Origin: Eucommia ulmoides
Lineage: Eukaryota > Streptophyta > Magnoliopsida > Garryales > Eucommiaceae
NCBI GenBank assembly: GCA_016647705.1
Contig: CM028335.1
Location: forward strand, 14,901,905-14,965,904
DNA: 64,000 nt
Direction of reading: 5' to 3'
Below, in pieces: positions 34,473 to 45,203 of this stretch (positions are counted from its first letter, which is position 1; each line of letters starts with the position of its first letter). The position numbers were made by a program, and so were the translations under genes. The notes under the pieces were generated by a model. The model did no database searches and was not told the DNA's origin. It worked only from the letters and a program-made list of their open reading frames with translations.

Positions 34473-35731
34473 ATGGCACGACCAACATCAACTCTTTCTC
34501 CAGAATTGAACAATAACATCAAATGCTTCAATCTTTTAAGTTTTTCTTCATCAACAGCAGCCCCAAATCGTTACACTTCCCCACAACAATTGGAAGGTGA
34601 ATTTCGATCCCGCTACTTCATTTTTTCCCCTTGTTTTGCGATGATCTGACTACATGTTTGTACAATTGTGCAGGAATTAGTGGTACTTCAACAGATGGTT
34701 CTCCAACTGTCAATCCAACTCTCTTATATGACCGTGCACTTAAGGGAATTTCATACACCGAGGTATGGAACAAGATTCATCACCCAAATGGATCTGTTTC
34801 ACAAGTGATTGACCCAAACACAAGCGCAAACCCGTTTAACGGGCGAGAAGAGCAGCAATTGCTCAATGAGGTTCTTCAACCAAACCGAGAAAGTGTTAAA
34901 ATAGCACTCGATGATGCCAAACCTAGCACCTTGACCCGACTTGTTTCGAAATACTTTGACCATAGTGAACACACCTCCAAGCTATGCCTCTCCCTCCAAC
35001 AGACTGTCCACCAGGCCCGCTCAATCTACAGCCCCCTCCACGACCTCCTTGATATCCTCCCCTCCGACACCGACACCGACACCCTCACCCAATCCCAGTG
35101 CTACCGGGCCTTCGATCTCTTCCTCGAATTTGACGGTCTCCAGAACCCCTTCCCCAATTGCGGAATCTTCCATGACATTCGCCGCTGTTTATCCCAGCTT
35201 AGGCAGCAGCTCGATCGCCATCTTTCCAAATCCCAGTCTAGGATCCGGATCGTCCGCAAGGCCACTGTTGGATCTGCTGTTTGTCTGATGGGGACCACCG
35301 TAGCAGTGGTGGTTTCCGCCATCATGATTGCGAGCCACGCCATCGCGGCACTTGTCGCGGGCCCATTTGTTCCTGTTTTTTTGGTTCGGCTCACGAAGAT
35401 TGCTAAGAGAGAGGAGGCCTACTGGGCCCAACTCAATGCCACTAAGAAGAACGCCTTTGTCCTAAAGGCGGACCTCGACACGATCGATAGTCTGGTGGCC
35501 CGTTTGTATATGGAGGTGGAGGACAATAAGGGGTCTGTTCAGTTCGGGCTGGAGCAGGGTCAGGATCGGCATCGTATACAGGAGGCTGTGAAGAAGCATC
35601 GTAGGAATCAGCCGAATTTTGTGAACCTGCTCGGGGATCTTGAAAAACACTTGTGCTTGTGTTTTACGGCGATTAATCAAGCTAGATCGAATCTCCTTGG
35701 AGAGATTAATCTTCATCGAACTCATTCTTAG
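34473..35731 (+). CDS. UPF0496 family protein (At3g19330-like), two exons
   Basis: Exon 2 is open from 34674 to the TAG at 35731. It encodes the family core: GTSTDGSPTVNPTLLYDRAL, ISYTEVWNKIH, a helical region (LVSKYFDHSEHTSKLCLSLQ), FDLFLEFDGLQNPF, then KATVGSAVCLMGTTVAVVVS and the hydrophobic span continuing to FVPVFLVRL (about 35265-35390). Two predicted membrane helices lie there, followed by a charged C-terminal helical region. A 77-bp intron is predicted at 34597-34673 (GTGAAT...TTGTGCAG). The chosen start (MARPTSTLSP) reads KCFNLLSFSSS..QLEG into exon 2, like the N-terminus I recall for relatives. Alternatives are ATG at 34338 in the same frame, or ATG at 34523 using AG at 34680. Molecular function of UPF0496 proteins is not well defined. 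This is the clearest host gene in the window. Confidence 0.85.
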
Positions 35732-36472
35732 CGGGTACAACTCTCTGTGTGTTCTCGTTTCTTTTAGATTCGCTGTTTGTTTGTACATTGTTTAGGCGTT
35801 TCTTGCAATCTTTTAGGTGGCATTTGATTGGGCACCCTTTTTTTAAGTACTTCTTGAATTAAAAAAAAAAAAAAAAAAAAATTGACCAAAAAAATACTTC
35901 TACTTAAAGACAAAGAATGTGTTTGGTAGCGTAAACCATATAATCAATATCTTAATCCAAATTTCATAGAGGGTTGAGAGTTCTAGTCCATCAATCTCTA
36001 AAATTATAAACATCTAAGAATTAAAAAAAAACAAAAAAAAACAACACTCTTTTTCCCCTAAAAAAAGTACTTTTACTCTCTTAATTTTTACTTTTTTCTA
36101 AAACGGAGAACAAATGCTACTTTATATTTCTAAGTTCTGTTTTGTTCTTTTTTTTTTCTTTTTTGGCTTAAAAACAAAAATGTACTTATCAAATGGTGCT
36201 GAATCTGTTCCCAGAAACTGTCTTGTAATATTTAAAAAATGAGTTTCTGAGATGGAACCGTATGTTTTTGCTGTTTTTATTTTTTGTTTCCGCGTGTTTC
36301 TGATGTGTTTTTTTGTTTTTGTTTCAAGTTCTAGATAACAGAAACAAAATGACGGGAACAGGGTTACAGAAATGCTAACCGTACAAAGAGGGAAGAAAGA
36401 ATGGGAAGGGGAAGATCAATTCTCACCCTAGTGTATCATTGAATATCTGACCACCGGTCGTTCTTTTGGAAT

Positions 36473-36506
<34 letters not shown>

Positions 36507-36714
36507 AAAAGAGCTGTTTTGTTTGGGGAATGCGCAGTCGATATATATAATGTTTAAGAATTTTTGTTGTGCTGATTCAACTCTGTATAGTAATTGATAC
36601 TTTGTACAAAAAGGATGACAGTTAAATGCAAACCCCATTTGTTTTTATTTATCTTTTTTGAAGTGTTTTTTAAAAATGGAAAAGTAACAATATTTTTTTT
36701 CCAGGAAAAATACA
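35732..36714. other. Downstream region of the UPF0496 gene
   Basis: The 3' UTR probably lies within the first 100-150 bp. The rest is A- and T-rich with homopolymer runs (A run at about 35860-35880) and no gene. A CT microsatellite lies at about 36476-36505. The stretch 36220-36360 is of mixed composition with no recognisable product. Confidence 0.4.
36476..36505 (+). repeat. CT microsatellite
   Basis: An almost uninterrupted run of CT, about 14 units, follows GAATATCCT. It could be part of a transcript leader, but no gene follows. Confidence 0.75.
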
Positions 36715-38765
36715 TTTTTGGTCCCTGAAAGATAGCGAAAGTGTTCAATTGACCCCTAAGATTTGAAACTCGACACATTTGATCTCAACATTTTAAAATT
36801 GTTCCAAATTGGCCCTTGGGTCGGGTTCCGTTAGTAAAATTTGGAGAAATTGGATGGAAAAAGTCACGTGACAAGCACATGACGTTTGGCTAAGAGTATA
36901 TGCGTCATTTCATTCTTATTAATTTAGTGGGGTCTATTTGCATATGTTGTTAAACTAAGGGGGTCAAAATATTTTTTTCTAAACCATTTTCTTCTTTTTT
37001 TTTTTTCTCTATTTTTTTTTTTTGGCTTTTTTTGGCTCCTCTGTTTCTCTGCACGGCCGAACCAATCACCACCGCCAAACACACCGCCGAACCAAACAGC
37101 AGCCAAATGAAGACGCCGACGTATCGATCGACGAGAGCTCCAGTGGCTTCCGAGTCGTCGCGGAGGTCAAAGACGACTTCGTCGACGGTTGACAAGATGT
37201 CAGGGCTCACGCCATGGAAATTCATCCAGGCGTAACCAAGATCGTGGAGGTCGAAGTCGTCTTCGTCTTCTTCGCCATCACCTACGTCGTCTTCGTCGTC
37301 GTCTTCTCCATCACGTGAGTCGTCTTCGTCTTGTTCTCTATTTCCATTTCGATTTCAAAACCCAAATCGAAACCGTGGTTCGATTTGGGTTTGGAAATCG
37401 AAACCCAAATCGATTTCGATTTCGAACAGGGTTTTGATTTAGGAAATCGAAATCGAAACCTAAATCGAAACCCTATTTCGATTTCGATTTCGAAACCGTG
37501 GTGATGTTCGGCGGTGTTCTTCGATTTCGAAACCGTGGTTCGATTTAGGTTTCGATTTCGAAATCGAATCCCAAATCGATTTCAATTTAGAACAGGGTTT
37601 CGATTTCGAAATCGAAACCCCTAGGTTCGATTTCGATGGTGTTCGTTGTTTTGGTGGCGATGTTCGGCGATGTTCTTCGATTTTGATTTCGAATTCGAAA
37701 TCGAAATCGATTTCCTGTTTCGATTTTGACAGTGTTCGTCGTTTTGATGGCGGTGTTCGGCGGTGTTCTTCGTGCCATGTTCTTCGGTATCGATTTCGTA
37801 ATCGATTTCGATTTCCTATTTTGATTTCGAAATCGAAACCCCAAGGTTCGATTTCGGCGGTGTTCTTCATTTTCGATTTCGGTGTTCATCGGTAGTATTA
37901 TTCGTTTTGGTGATGGTGTTCGTTGGTATTGATGTTCATTTTGGTGATGATGTTCGTTTTGGTGTTGATGTTGTGTTTCAATATGGGAGCCAAAAAAAAA
38001 AAAAAATATGATTATGTTGTACTCCCTTATTTTTAGTACAAAATTCTTAGAATATAATGGAATTATCCCTTAATTTTACTGTTATTTCCTCTTTCATAGA
38101 TGTTTGTATTTGGTTTGGTTGAATATGTCATTCTTTTTGTATTCTTGAGGTTTTTAATTCCCCTTTTAATGAAAAAAAAAAAATCAAATAATATTTTCAA
38201 AAAAAAAAAAATTGTTTTACTCCCATAAATTTGTTGTTCCCATAAATTCTGTTTCGTTTCCATAAATTTGTTGTTGAAATTACACGTTCAAATTTAGCAA
38301 TATTTACATTTGCCGACGAAGAAAAAGACGACGAAATTTGTTTGTTTGAATATGGTAGGTCCTATTCGTCGGCTTCAAAATTTGTTCCCAGATTTTTGTT
38401 TCAATATAGGAGGGTCCTATTTGTGTTTCAGATTTGTTTTGAGATTTGAGTTTCAATGAAAAATAAACAATTAATATCGGGGTAGGAAAAGTATTTAAAA
38501 GTATTTGAGTAAGAAGGATAAAAAGAAATAGAAAAAAAAAATATATATTTTAACCCCTTAAGTTTAGATAACTTTTTAAAATTAACCCCTTTGAATAAAA
38601 AGACTAAAATACCTTTAATGAAACGTTGACCGTCAGTTGACTTAACAAAATCTGCCTCAGGGGCCAATTTGGAATGATTTTGAAATGTTGAGATCAAATG
38701 TGTCGAGTTTCAAATCTTATGAGCCAATTGAACACTTTCGCTATCTTTTAGGGACCAAAAAGATT
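36715..38765. mobile_element. About 2 kb non-autonomous inverted-repeat DNA element with internal repeat arrays
   Basis: Positions 36715-36830 and 38650-38765 form inverted arms of about 115 bp. Each carries TTGGTCCCT, AAAGATAGCGAAAGTGTTCA, GATTTGAAACTCGACACATT and TGATCTCAACATTT. Weaker pairing extends further in (GGGGTCAAAATATTTTTTT near 36960 against GGGGTTAAAATATATATTTT near 38550). Between the arms lies a GC-richer segment (37020-37335) followed by arrays of GAAATCGAAA-type repeats (37350-37880). No transposase is present. The exact end bases and target duplication could not be fixed. Long terminal repeats with captured-looking GC-rich sequence suggest a Mutator-like, Pack-MULE-style element, but this is inference. 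Confidence 0.6.
37350..37880. repeat. GAAATCGAAA / TTTCGATTTCG repeat array
   Basis: Dense repeats of TTCGATTTCGAAATCGAAAC and inverted forms run through this stretch, joined by units of GTGGTGTTCTTCGATTTCG and GGCGGTGTTCGGCG. The repeats are near-palindromic because TTTCGAAA is self-complementary. Open frames on either strand (for example 37870-37460 minus) encode only low-complexity Arg/Asn/Lys repeats and are not called as genes. Confidence 0.75.
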
Positions 38766-39834
38766 TTTTTCCCTTTTTTTTCCGAAAAATGAAAAGATAT
38801 TTGCTTTTTTATTTTATCTATATTACAAGGGAGCGATGGATTAAGACTTCAACAATCATTTTTCTAAATTATTTATGATTTTTCTAAATTAAAAAATTAT
38901 TTATAGGAATAATGTTCGGAAAAAATGATTTTTTAGGCCTCTCGCAAATGGGGTTGGCGTTCAATTGGTCTCTACTATTTAGTGTTCGACATATTTGGTC
39001 CTCCGTAATTGATTTTGAGTTCAATTTGACCCAATTGGTAACGTTGTTTGCCAATTTGGATGGAAATAGATCAAGTGCTAAGCACGTGACTTTAGAGCCG
39101 AGGGTCATGCATCGTTTTGGTATGATCATCTTCTTCAATCCACTAGCATCAAACAAACAAAAAAATAAAATCCTCAACCCAACAGAATTAGAACCCCCAA
39201 AAAGAAAATCACAACGATCTGTCGCGGCGACAGATCTGTAGCAGGTCAGTCGCGACGACAAACTTCGTGGAGAGAAAGAGAAGGAGGGGGAGAGTGAATG
39301 CCCCAACGCCGTACATTCCCATATATCGTCGCCATTTGCTATGCTTATCTAATTTCTTCACAACCTGGCGTAATAGGCGTTTGCTTGTCTATGGATTCTT
39401 AGTCTGATCAAAGAGCGACAAACTATCTGCATATATGGTTCAAATTCTTTTTGAATCTTTTTTGTTTTTATTGGCGATTTTGAATTTGAGTCCATCTTGG
39501 CGAAGCTTATGAGTTGTATCTATGGCAATGTTAATTTTTGAATGCTAATGAACTCATATCAAAATGTCTCTCCTTCCTATTCTGGACTTCTTTTGCATCA
39601 TGGAGTTTCCAATCATTTCAGAGGAAATATTTTAGTTCTTGTTGAGAGGTCCCACAAGTGAGGACCACCATTTTCTAAGGACTATTCAAGAAAAAAAAAA
39701 AAAAAAAAGGTCTTCTACAAAGTGGTGTTTTTCACTTTTTGGACCTTTTGAGAAATTTCTCAATATTTTAAAGTTGTTTGTCTTCTGAATTGGATATGTT
39801 TCTACAACTTCAAATCTAGGGTTTGGTGTAGTAA
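38766..39834. other. Intergenic sequence with a single terminal-repeat-like segment
   Basis: A stretch at about 38930-39110 (TTCAATTGGTCTC, CGACATATTTGGTC, CCAATTTGGATGG) resembles a diverged inverted-repeat arm of the element at 36715-38765, but no partner arm is nearby. The stretch 39190-39260 is GC-richer (CTGTCGCGGCGACAGATC, itself nearly palindromic). The part 39478-39560 is related to the flanks of the element at 42711-43388. No gene is supported; the 140-residue minus frame at 38884-39306 lacks recognisable motifs. Confidence 0.4.
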
Positions 39835-39994
39835 TCATACTATATACTAAAAGAAGAAGCCAAAACTAGACATGAACTACAGCTCAAAATGAAATCTCTT
39901 TCCAATATCTTTACTTTTATCAAATCAATGGTCAAGATATTCTCTTCTTATTACTAATAACATTGAAAATGAATAGTCGCTTTCAATTCCAATT
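39835..39994 (+). mobile_element. Possible Helitron 5' end
   Basis: TCATACTATATACTAAAAGA after an A, followed at about 39933 by AATGGTCAAGAT, resembles the 5' terminus of plant non-autonomous Helitrons. The matching 3' terminus was not found with confidence; 45203 is one candidate. A later LTR insertion begins at 40000. Confidence 0.35.
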
Positions 39995-41275
39995 AATAAT
40001 GATGAGTGTAAAAATTGTCATTCCAATGCAACCAATTGAAGACCGCCACGTGTCCACGACTCTCCATCAAGATCAACTCTTACCAAGGATTAAGTGTAAA
40101 GATTGTATCGGGCAGAGGAATATCTCCAGCCCATGCCAGCCACTCAAAAGACAGTTAGCAATACTCTCCAGGAAGGGAAAGTGAGCTGCCGCTGAGATGG
40201 GGAGCCCTTTTCCATCTCGGCATTTGGGATGGGGAACCTTTCCTCATCTCGGCATTCTCCACAATGGCATTGCCCGTTTCGGAAATCAACTCCAGAAGAT
40301 CCTCAACAAAGCCCCCCTTCCCATCTCCGACTATTTGGGAAAGGCAAGGGTCAAATTCCCTATCTCGGGCATAGCAAGAAAGTGTCCCTCTGAAAATATC
40401 TCCCCAAATATCTCCATAAATAGCTCCCCAAATGTCTCCTAAATATCTCCACAAATAACTTCCAACATAGCCAACACAAGATGCTCCTTGACACCTTCTT
40501 ATTGGCTACATGTCAAGATGGAACATTAATGAGATATTGAGGAGACACTAAATAATGCTAAAGCCCTTAATCAAATCTCCACCTTACCTATATATGGGAG
40601 GGCATACAATTGCCCAAAAGTAAATGAATTGGACACACACAAAAATAGCTCCCTCTTCTTGATAGCATATTTTATAAAATTCCCCCCGTACGCTGATTCT
40701 CACGTCAAAGTCCTTTATGCAGATGTCAAAGTGTTGCCTCATCCTTTCCTAGATTAGAAAGCATTCCAGCTTTCCTCTTCCCAGATCAAAAAGCATTCCA
40801 GCTTTTTCCTCTTCCCAGATCAAAAAGCATTCCAGCTTTTTTCTCTTCCCGGATAAAAAAGCATTCCAGCTTTCCTCTTCCTGGATCTGCTTCATCTTAA
40901 GCTCTGATTCACTTTTCCTCGGATCACAAGGTGTTCTAGCCATCATCTTCCTGGACTAGAAGGTTTTTGGGTTAATTCCAACTAAATCCCGTCCCTTCTT
41001 GGCCAGAGACCTCTTCTTGGATCAGAAGACTTTCCATGGATTAGAAGACTCCCGGGTAGCTTCCCTACTCAAGACTTATCCTGGGTCACTTCACCTCTAC
41101 CCCTCTCGAGTCAGGTAGACTGATCCCGAACCTCTCTATACCCATCCCAGCACGGATGAAGGTCCCCATCTTGGACTTCTCCATCCTCATTCCGGTAAAG
41201 TAAGCATATCATCTTCATCAACAAGTGATCAGACCATACTGTTGGGGTCAACCAAAATTTGACATCAACAAATAA
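39995..41275 (+). mobile_element. Solo LTR with target duplication AATAA
   Basis: The LTR is 40000-41270 (TGATGAGTG...GACATCAACA, 1271 bp), with AATAA at 39995-39999 and 41271-41275. It has a TATA-like CTATATATGG at about 40599, a short tandem repeat at 40752-40890 and Ser/Pro-coding-like, GC-richer sequence, but no internal element region. The CATCAACA end and the start TGATGAG resemble TAT-lineage LTRs. The orientation is inferred from the TATA box. Confidence 0.65.
40752..40890 (+). repeat. About 33-bp tandem repeat inside the solo LTR
   Basis: Four copies of AAAGCATTCCAGCTTTCCTC plus TTCCCAGATCAA begin near 40758, 40790, 40824 and 40858, spaced 32-34 bp. The GCATTCCAGC cores are at 40761, 40793, 40827 and 40861. 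Confidence 0.8.
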
Positions 41276-42201
41276 CATTTAAAATGAATAGAAAGCCACT
41301 TTAAATTCCAATTCTTTGTAATTGCTTTCAATTCAAATTCTATGTGGTGTTCAAAACTGTTTTCAATTCCAATATCAAAATAAAAGTGTATGTGGTGTTG
41401 TGCTCGACACCACCACTATTCTATATTTGCATAATAAATGATTTTATTTTTTTTATTAATAATTATATATTTTTTTATTTTTTTTTATTTTTTATTATCA
41501 ATTCGAAATTTCATTATTTTTGAAAAAATTATATTCACAATATTAAAAAAATAATTAAATTAATTTTCATTCAAATAAAATTATTTTTTAATTTATAATT
41601 CTATTTATTTATTTAGTTTTAATTCATTATTATTATCAATTCGAACTTTCATTTTTACAAAAAAATAAAATAAAATTATAATATTGTATTTTTTCTAAAA
41701 AATAATTAAATTAATTTTTATTTGGAATGAATGAATCATGTGGGCTGAAAATGATGGCCCCTTAGAGATTTTTATTTTCCCCAATAATCTATTTTAGCAT
41801 TAAAAAAAAAAAGAAATAAACAATAAATTTGTAATTTTGCGTATGTGCAGTGTTTTCTCTATTGTTTTCAATAAAGGTTGTTTTTTTATCTGTGTGTATG
41901 TAAAAGAACAATGTTTTACTTGATGAACATTTCATAAATTAAAAATAATTTTTTTTCAACTCTAAAGTTTACGATTCGCTATTTATCTAATTCACTTTGC
42001 GCAGTGATTTTTTTTTTTAAGAAAAACAATAATCCTCTTAAAAATTAAAAGTCATTATACACCACAATAGTTATTGTAATTTTTTATATGAAAAATTACA
42101 GTTATTTAAAAGTAGTACAGTAATTTTGGATTCATAAAAAAAAAAATTATTATACCAACGTAAAACACATTGACTAAAATTTTAAATCAGTATACTATTT
42201 A

Positions 42202-42252
<51 letters not shown>

Positions 42253-42710
42253 AAAATTATGTTTATTAACTCATAATAATTTTACAAAAATTTGAAAATC
42301 ACTCCAATATGTTGATAATTTTATGATTTTTTCGCTTCGAGGTCAGAAACCAATTTTGTGATTTTTATTTTGTTTATTTATGTTTTATGACCTCTAACTT
42401 CTGTTTTTTTTTTTTTAAACGAGTCTTGCTACAAAAAATTTGAGTATTCAATCAATTTTGTTAAAAGTATCAAATGTAAATATGATGAAGAACAAAATAC
42501 AATTCCTATTTATTTAACATCTAAATAGTAAACAACTATTTCGTATAATGATAAACAAACCTAATACATCTCTATCATAAATTCTTTGATTAAAAATTTC
42601 ATTTTGAAACTATCAACATTCTTGCCTAATATGATTTTTTTTTATCAAAATCCGCGCATTGTTGTGATTTTGGGTACAAAAATAAAAAGTCCATCTTGGC
42701 AAATCTTAAC
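41276..42710. other. AT-rich intergenic sequence with a long A run
   Basis: No gene is visible. The first 50 bp (CATTTAAAATGAATAG..TTTAAATTCCAATT) repeats the sequence just left of the solo LTR (39961-39994). A run of about 48 A lies at 42199-42246, too isolated to be read as a transposon tail. The remainder is A/T simple sequence. Confidence 0.4.
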
Positions 42711-43388
42711 AGTATGTTTGGTTGTATGGAATCGAGGCAAAATGTAATCGTCATTCCACCTTCGATTCCGACTCTGACGTTTGGTTGTCCAATGGAATCA
42801 ATTTTTTGATTCCACCGGAATGAAAAATTAAGGAATGGGATTCCACCTTAGATGGGTTGGAATCAAACCTCAAATTACACAAAAGCCCTTGATTAAATCC
42901 ATTTGGTCCCAAGTCAATTAACCTTCCTCGGCCCCAATACTTTTTCATTTCAGATCAACTTAAGCAACCCATTCCATCCAATTCAAAATCGATAGATTAT
43001 TTATTTATTTATGGGTTAATAGCATTTATCCTCTGTGGTTTGGTCGATTTTTACTTACCCCCCTGTGGTTTTTTTTTTTTTTTTTTGGCAGTTGCCCCCT
43101 GTAGTCTTGGACTAAACTACAACGATTACGTTTTCCGTTAACTCTAACGGTCAACGAACGGAAGTCAACTGAAATTCATTAAATAGTGTGAAATAACATT
43201 TATATTCAAATTAAAATCTAAAAGGGCATTATGGGGATTTTATTATATTTCACTATTACATTCTTTTTATCATTCCATACCAACCAAACAAGATAATGGA
43301 ATAGTGATTCCATTAATAAATCCATTTCATTCATTTTTTCATTCCATTCTATTTCATCTCCATTCCATTTCGTCCAACCAAACATGCC
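42711..43388. mobile_element. Small inverted-repeat DNA element (MITE-like)
   Basis: The left end AGTATGTTTGGTTGTATGGA and the right end read in reverse, GGCATGTTTGGTTGGACGAA, form terminal inverted repeats. The interior holds many GGAATGG/CCATTCC strings and no transposase. A segment at about 43015-43190 (GGTTAATAGCATTTATCCTC..) looks like a piece of another family inserted within it. TATGTTTGGTT ends suit PIF/Harbinger- or hAT-type MITEs. The flanks resemble 39478-39560, which lacks the element. Confidence 0.6.
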
Positions 43389-44444
43389 GCAAGTGTCTTT
43401 TGATAGGGCAATGTTAAGTTTTGAATGCAAATGGACTTAGATCAGTATATATATCGTATGTACTTGTGTCTAAAGGCACAGGTATATAAAGAAAAAACAT
43501 TGAACTTAATTTAATATTATTTTTTAATTTAATTTCTATAAATTAATATTTCAATTTTATTAATTTATTGTACATATATTATTTTCATATTTTTTGTAAA
43601 TTTAATATCCATAATTTTTTTATATTATATTTCTTTTTTTATATTATTTCTTTAATTTAATTTATGTAAATTTAATATTTTTGCATTATTACTAAGTTTA
43701 ATGTCCATATATTATTTCTATAATTTTTGTAAATTTAATGTGCATAATTTCAATGTATTACGTTTTTTCTATACAATTTATTTTATTTAATTTATTACTA
43801 AATTTAATATCAATATATTATTTTTATAATTTTTGTAAATTTAATGTCTATAATTTCTATATATTATATATATATTTTTATATTATTTATTTATTTTAAT
43901 TTTTATAAATTTAATGTTTCTGTATTATTACTAAATTTAATATCCATACATTCTTTCTATAATTTTTGTAAATTTAATGTTTATAATTTTCGTATATAAT
44001 AATATTATTTTTTTGATTTAATTTTCGTAAAGTTAATATTTTTGCATTATTCCTAAATTTAATCTCCATATATTATTTCTACTAACATTTACTTGTTCTG
44101 TCAAAAGGCACTATTTTAAATTAAAATAGAATTCGTAAACCAATATATTTAATCTAAAAATAAATAATAATAAGTATTCATGTTTAATTTATAAAATATT
44201 ATAGACATCTAAAATCTAAAAATATCAATATTCAATTATCTAAAACACCTCATATATTAGAAATTCAAAAAGTATAAGATTTGGATTAAAAACATCTTTT
44301 CAATTAAATGAATGAGATTTACTCAATATCTCTTTTAATACAAACCTTACAAATATTTTTTTATAATTAAAGTTGTATCATACAAATATAAATAATACAA
44401 CAATTAGGCTTCTGAGTCACAAAATGTTAAATGTCACATCAATA
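43389..44444. repeat. AT-rich irregular tandem repeat and a Helitron-like 3' terminus
   Basis: From about 43490 to 44090 a unit of about 110-135 bp recurs four to five times with the anchor ATAATTTTTGTAAATTTAAT (near 43590, 43720, 43828, 43961). At 43455-43480, CTTGTGTCTAAAGGCACAGG is related on the minus strand to the hairpin of the Helitron 3' end at 47244. No gene is present. Confidence 0.45.
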
Positions 44445-45203
44445 TGTTATATATAAAAGCAGAAGACATATCCTTATATTCAAATATTGTTCATCTCTTA
44501 ATTTCTATTTATTTGGATGAATGAATGGTCAAGATTTATTTAACCTTCGTGACATTAACTCCTCACAATAATATTATGATTTTTCATATTTTTTATTTTT
44601 AAAGATAGTGTAATTTTAATAACATTTTAATGTAAATTAATTGAATCCTTCATACTTAAAATAATTTTTTTCATTCTAATTAATTACCCAAATAGTTCAA
44701 TAATTTTCTTCAAATTCAAAATAAATGTCTATTTTTTTTCTATAAATATGAGATATTAAATTGGCCAAAAAAATTATATTTTTTTTCTCTTTTATTGTGA
44801 TTTTTTATTGATAATCACTATTAAAATTTCTAATAATAATAACTACTATTATTTTGTTTAAAAGTTAGTCTCAAAAATAAAATTGAAAGAACTGTAAATA
44901 AATAAATAAAGTTTCTATTCAAACACACATTAGCAATTTTAAAAATTATATATCTCCTCTTAGAATTTAATACTTAAATTTATGTTTCTCTTTTGCTTAT
45001 TATTTTGAAATGTAGAACTAAATTAGAGTGATCAAAAATTATATTTTTTTAAATGTATTAATTTTTTATTTTAAAAAAATATTATTCAAAATTAAATTAA
45101 AAGAAACAATACTAAATGTTTCATATATAATAGTCAAATGTTAAATATCTATTAATATAATTTATTTTTTTTAAACCCGCATGTTGTGTGGGTCTAAAAC
45201 TAA
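44445..45203 (+). mobile_element. Probable short non-autonomous Helitron
   Basis: The 3' end has a hairpin (CCCGCATGTTGTGTGGG at about 45177-45192) followed by TCTAAAACTAA and a T. This fits the Helitron rule of a hairpin then CTRR, inserted before T. The 5' end is proposed at TGTTATATATAAAAGCAGAA (44445), which resembles Helitron 5' ends but lacks the canonical TC. About 760 bp, AT-rich, no coding sequence. Confidence 0.4.

Noticed and set aside
34941-35431. Several open frames overlapping the UPF0496 gene in other frames and on the minus strand
   Set aside because: They are shadows of the GC-rich exon 2 and lack domain similarity.
37032-37889. Arg/Lys/Asn-rich open frames of 60-136 residues on both strands
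   Set aside because: They translate the GAAATCGAAA and GTCGTCTTC repeats inside an inverted-repeat element and exist on both strands for that reason.
38884-39306. 140-residue minus-strand open frame with Ser-rich start
   Set aside because: It crosses an arm-like repeat and a palindromic segment, with no recognisable domain.
42199-42246. 48-base A run considered as a LINE or SINE tail
   Set aside because: No coding or promoter remnant lies upstream and no target duplication is visible; simple slippage is enough.
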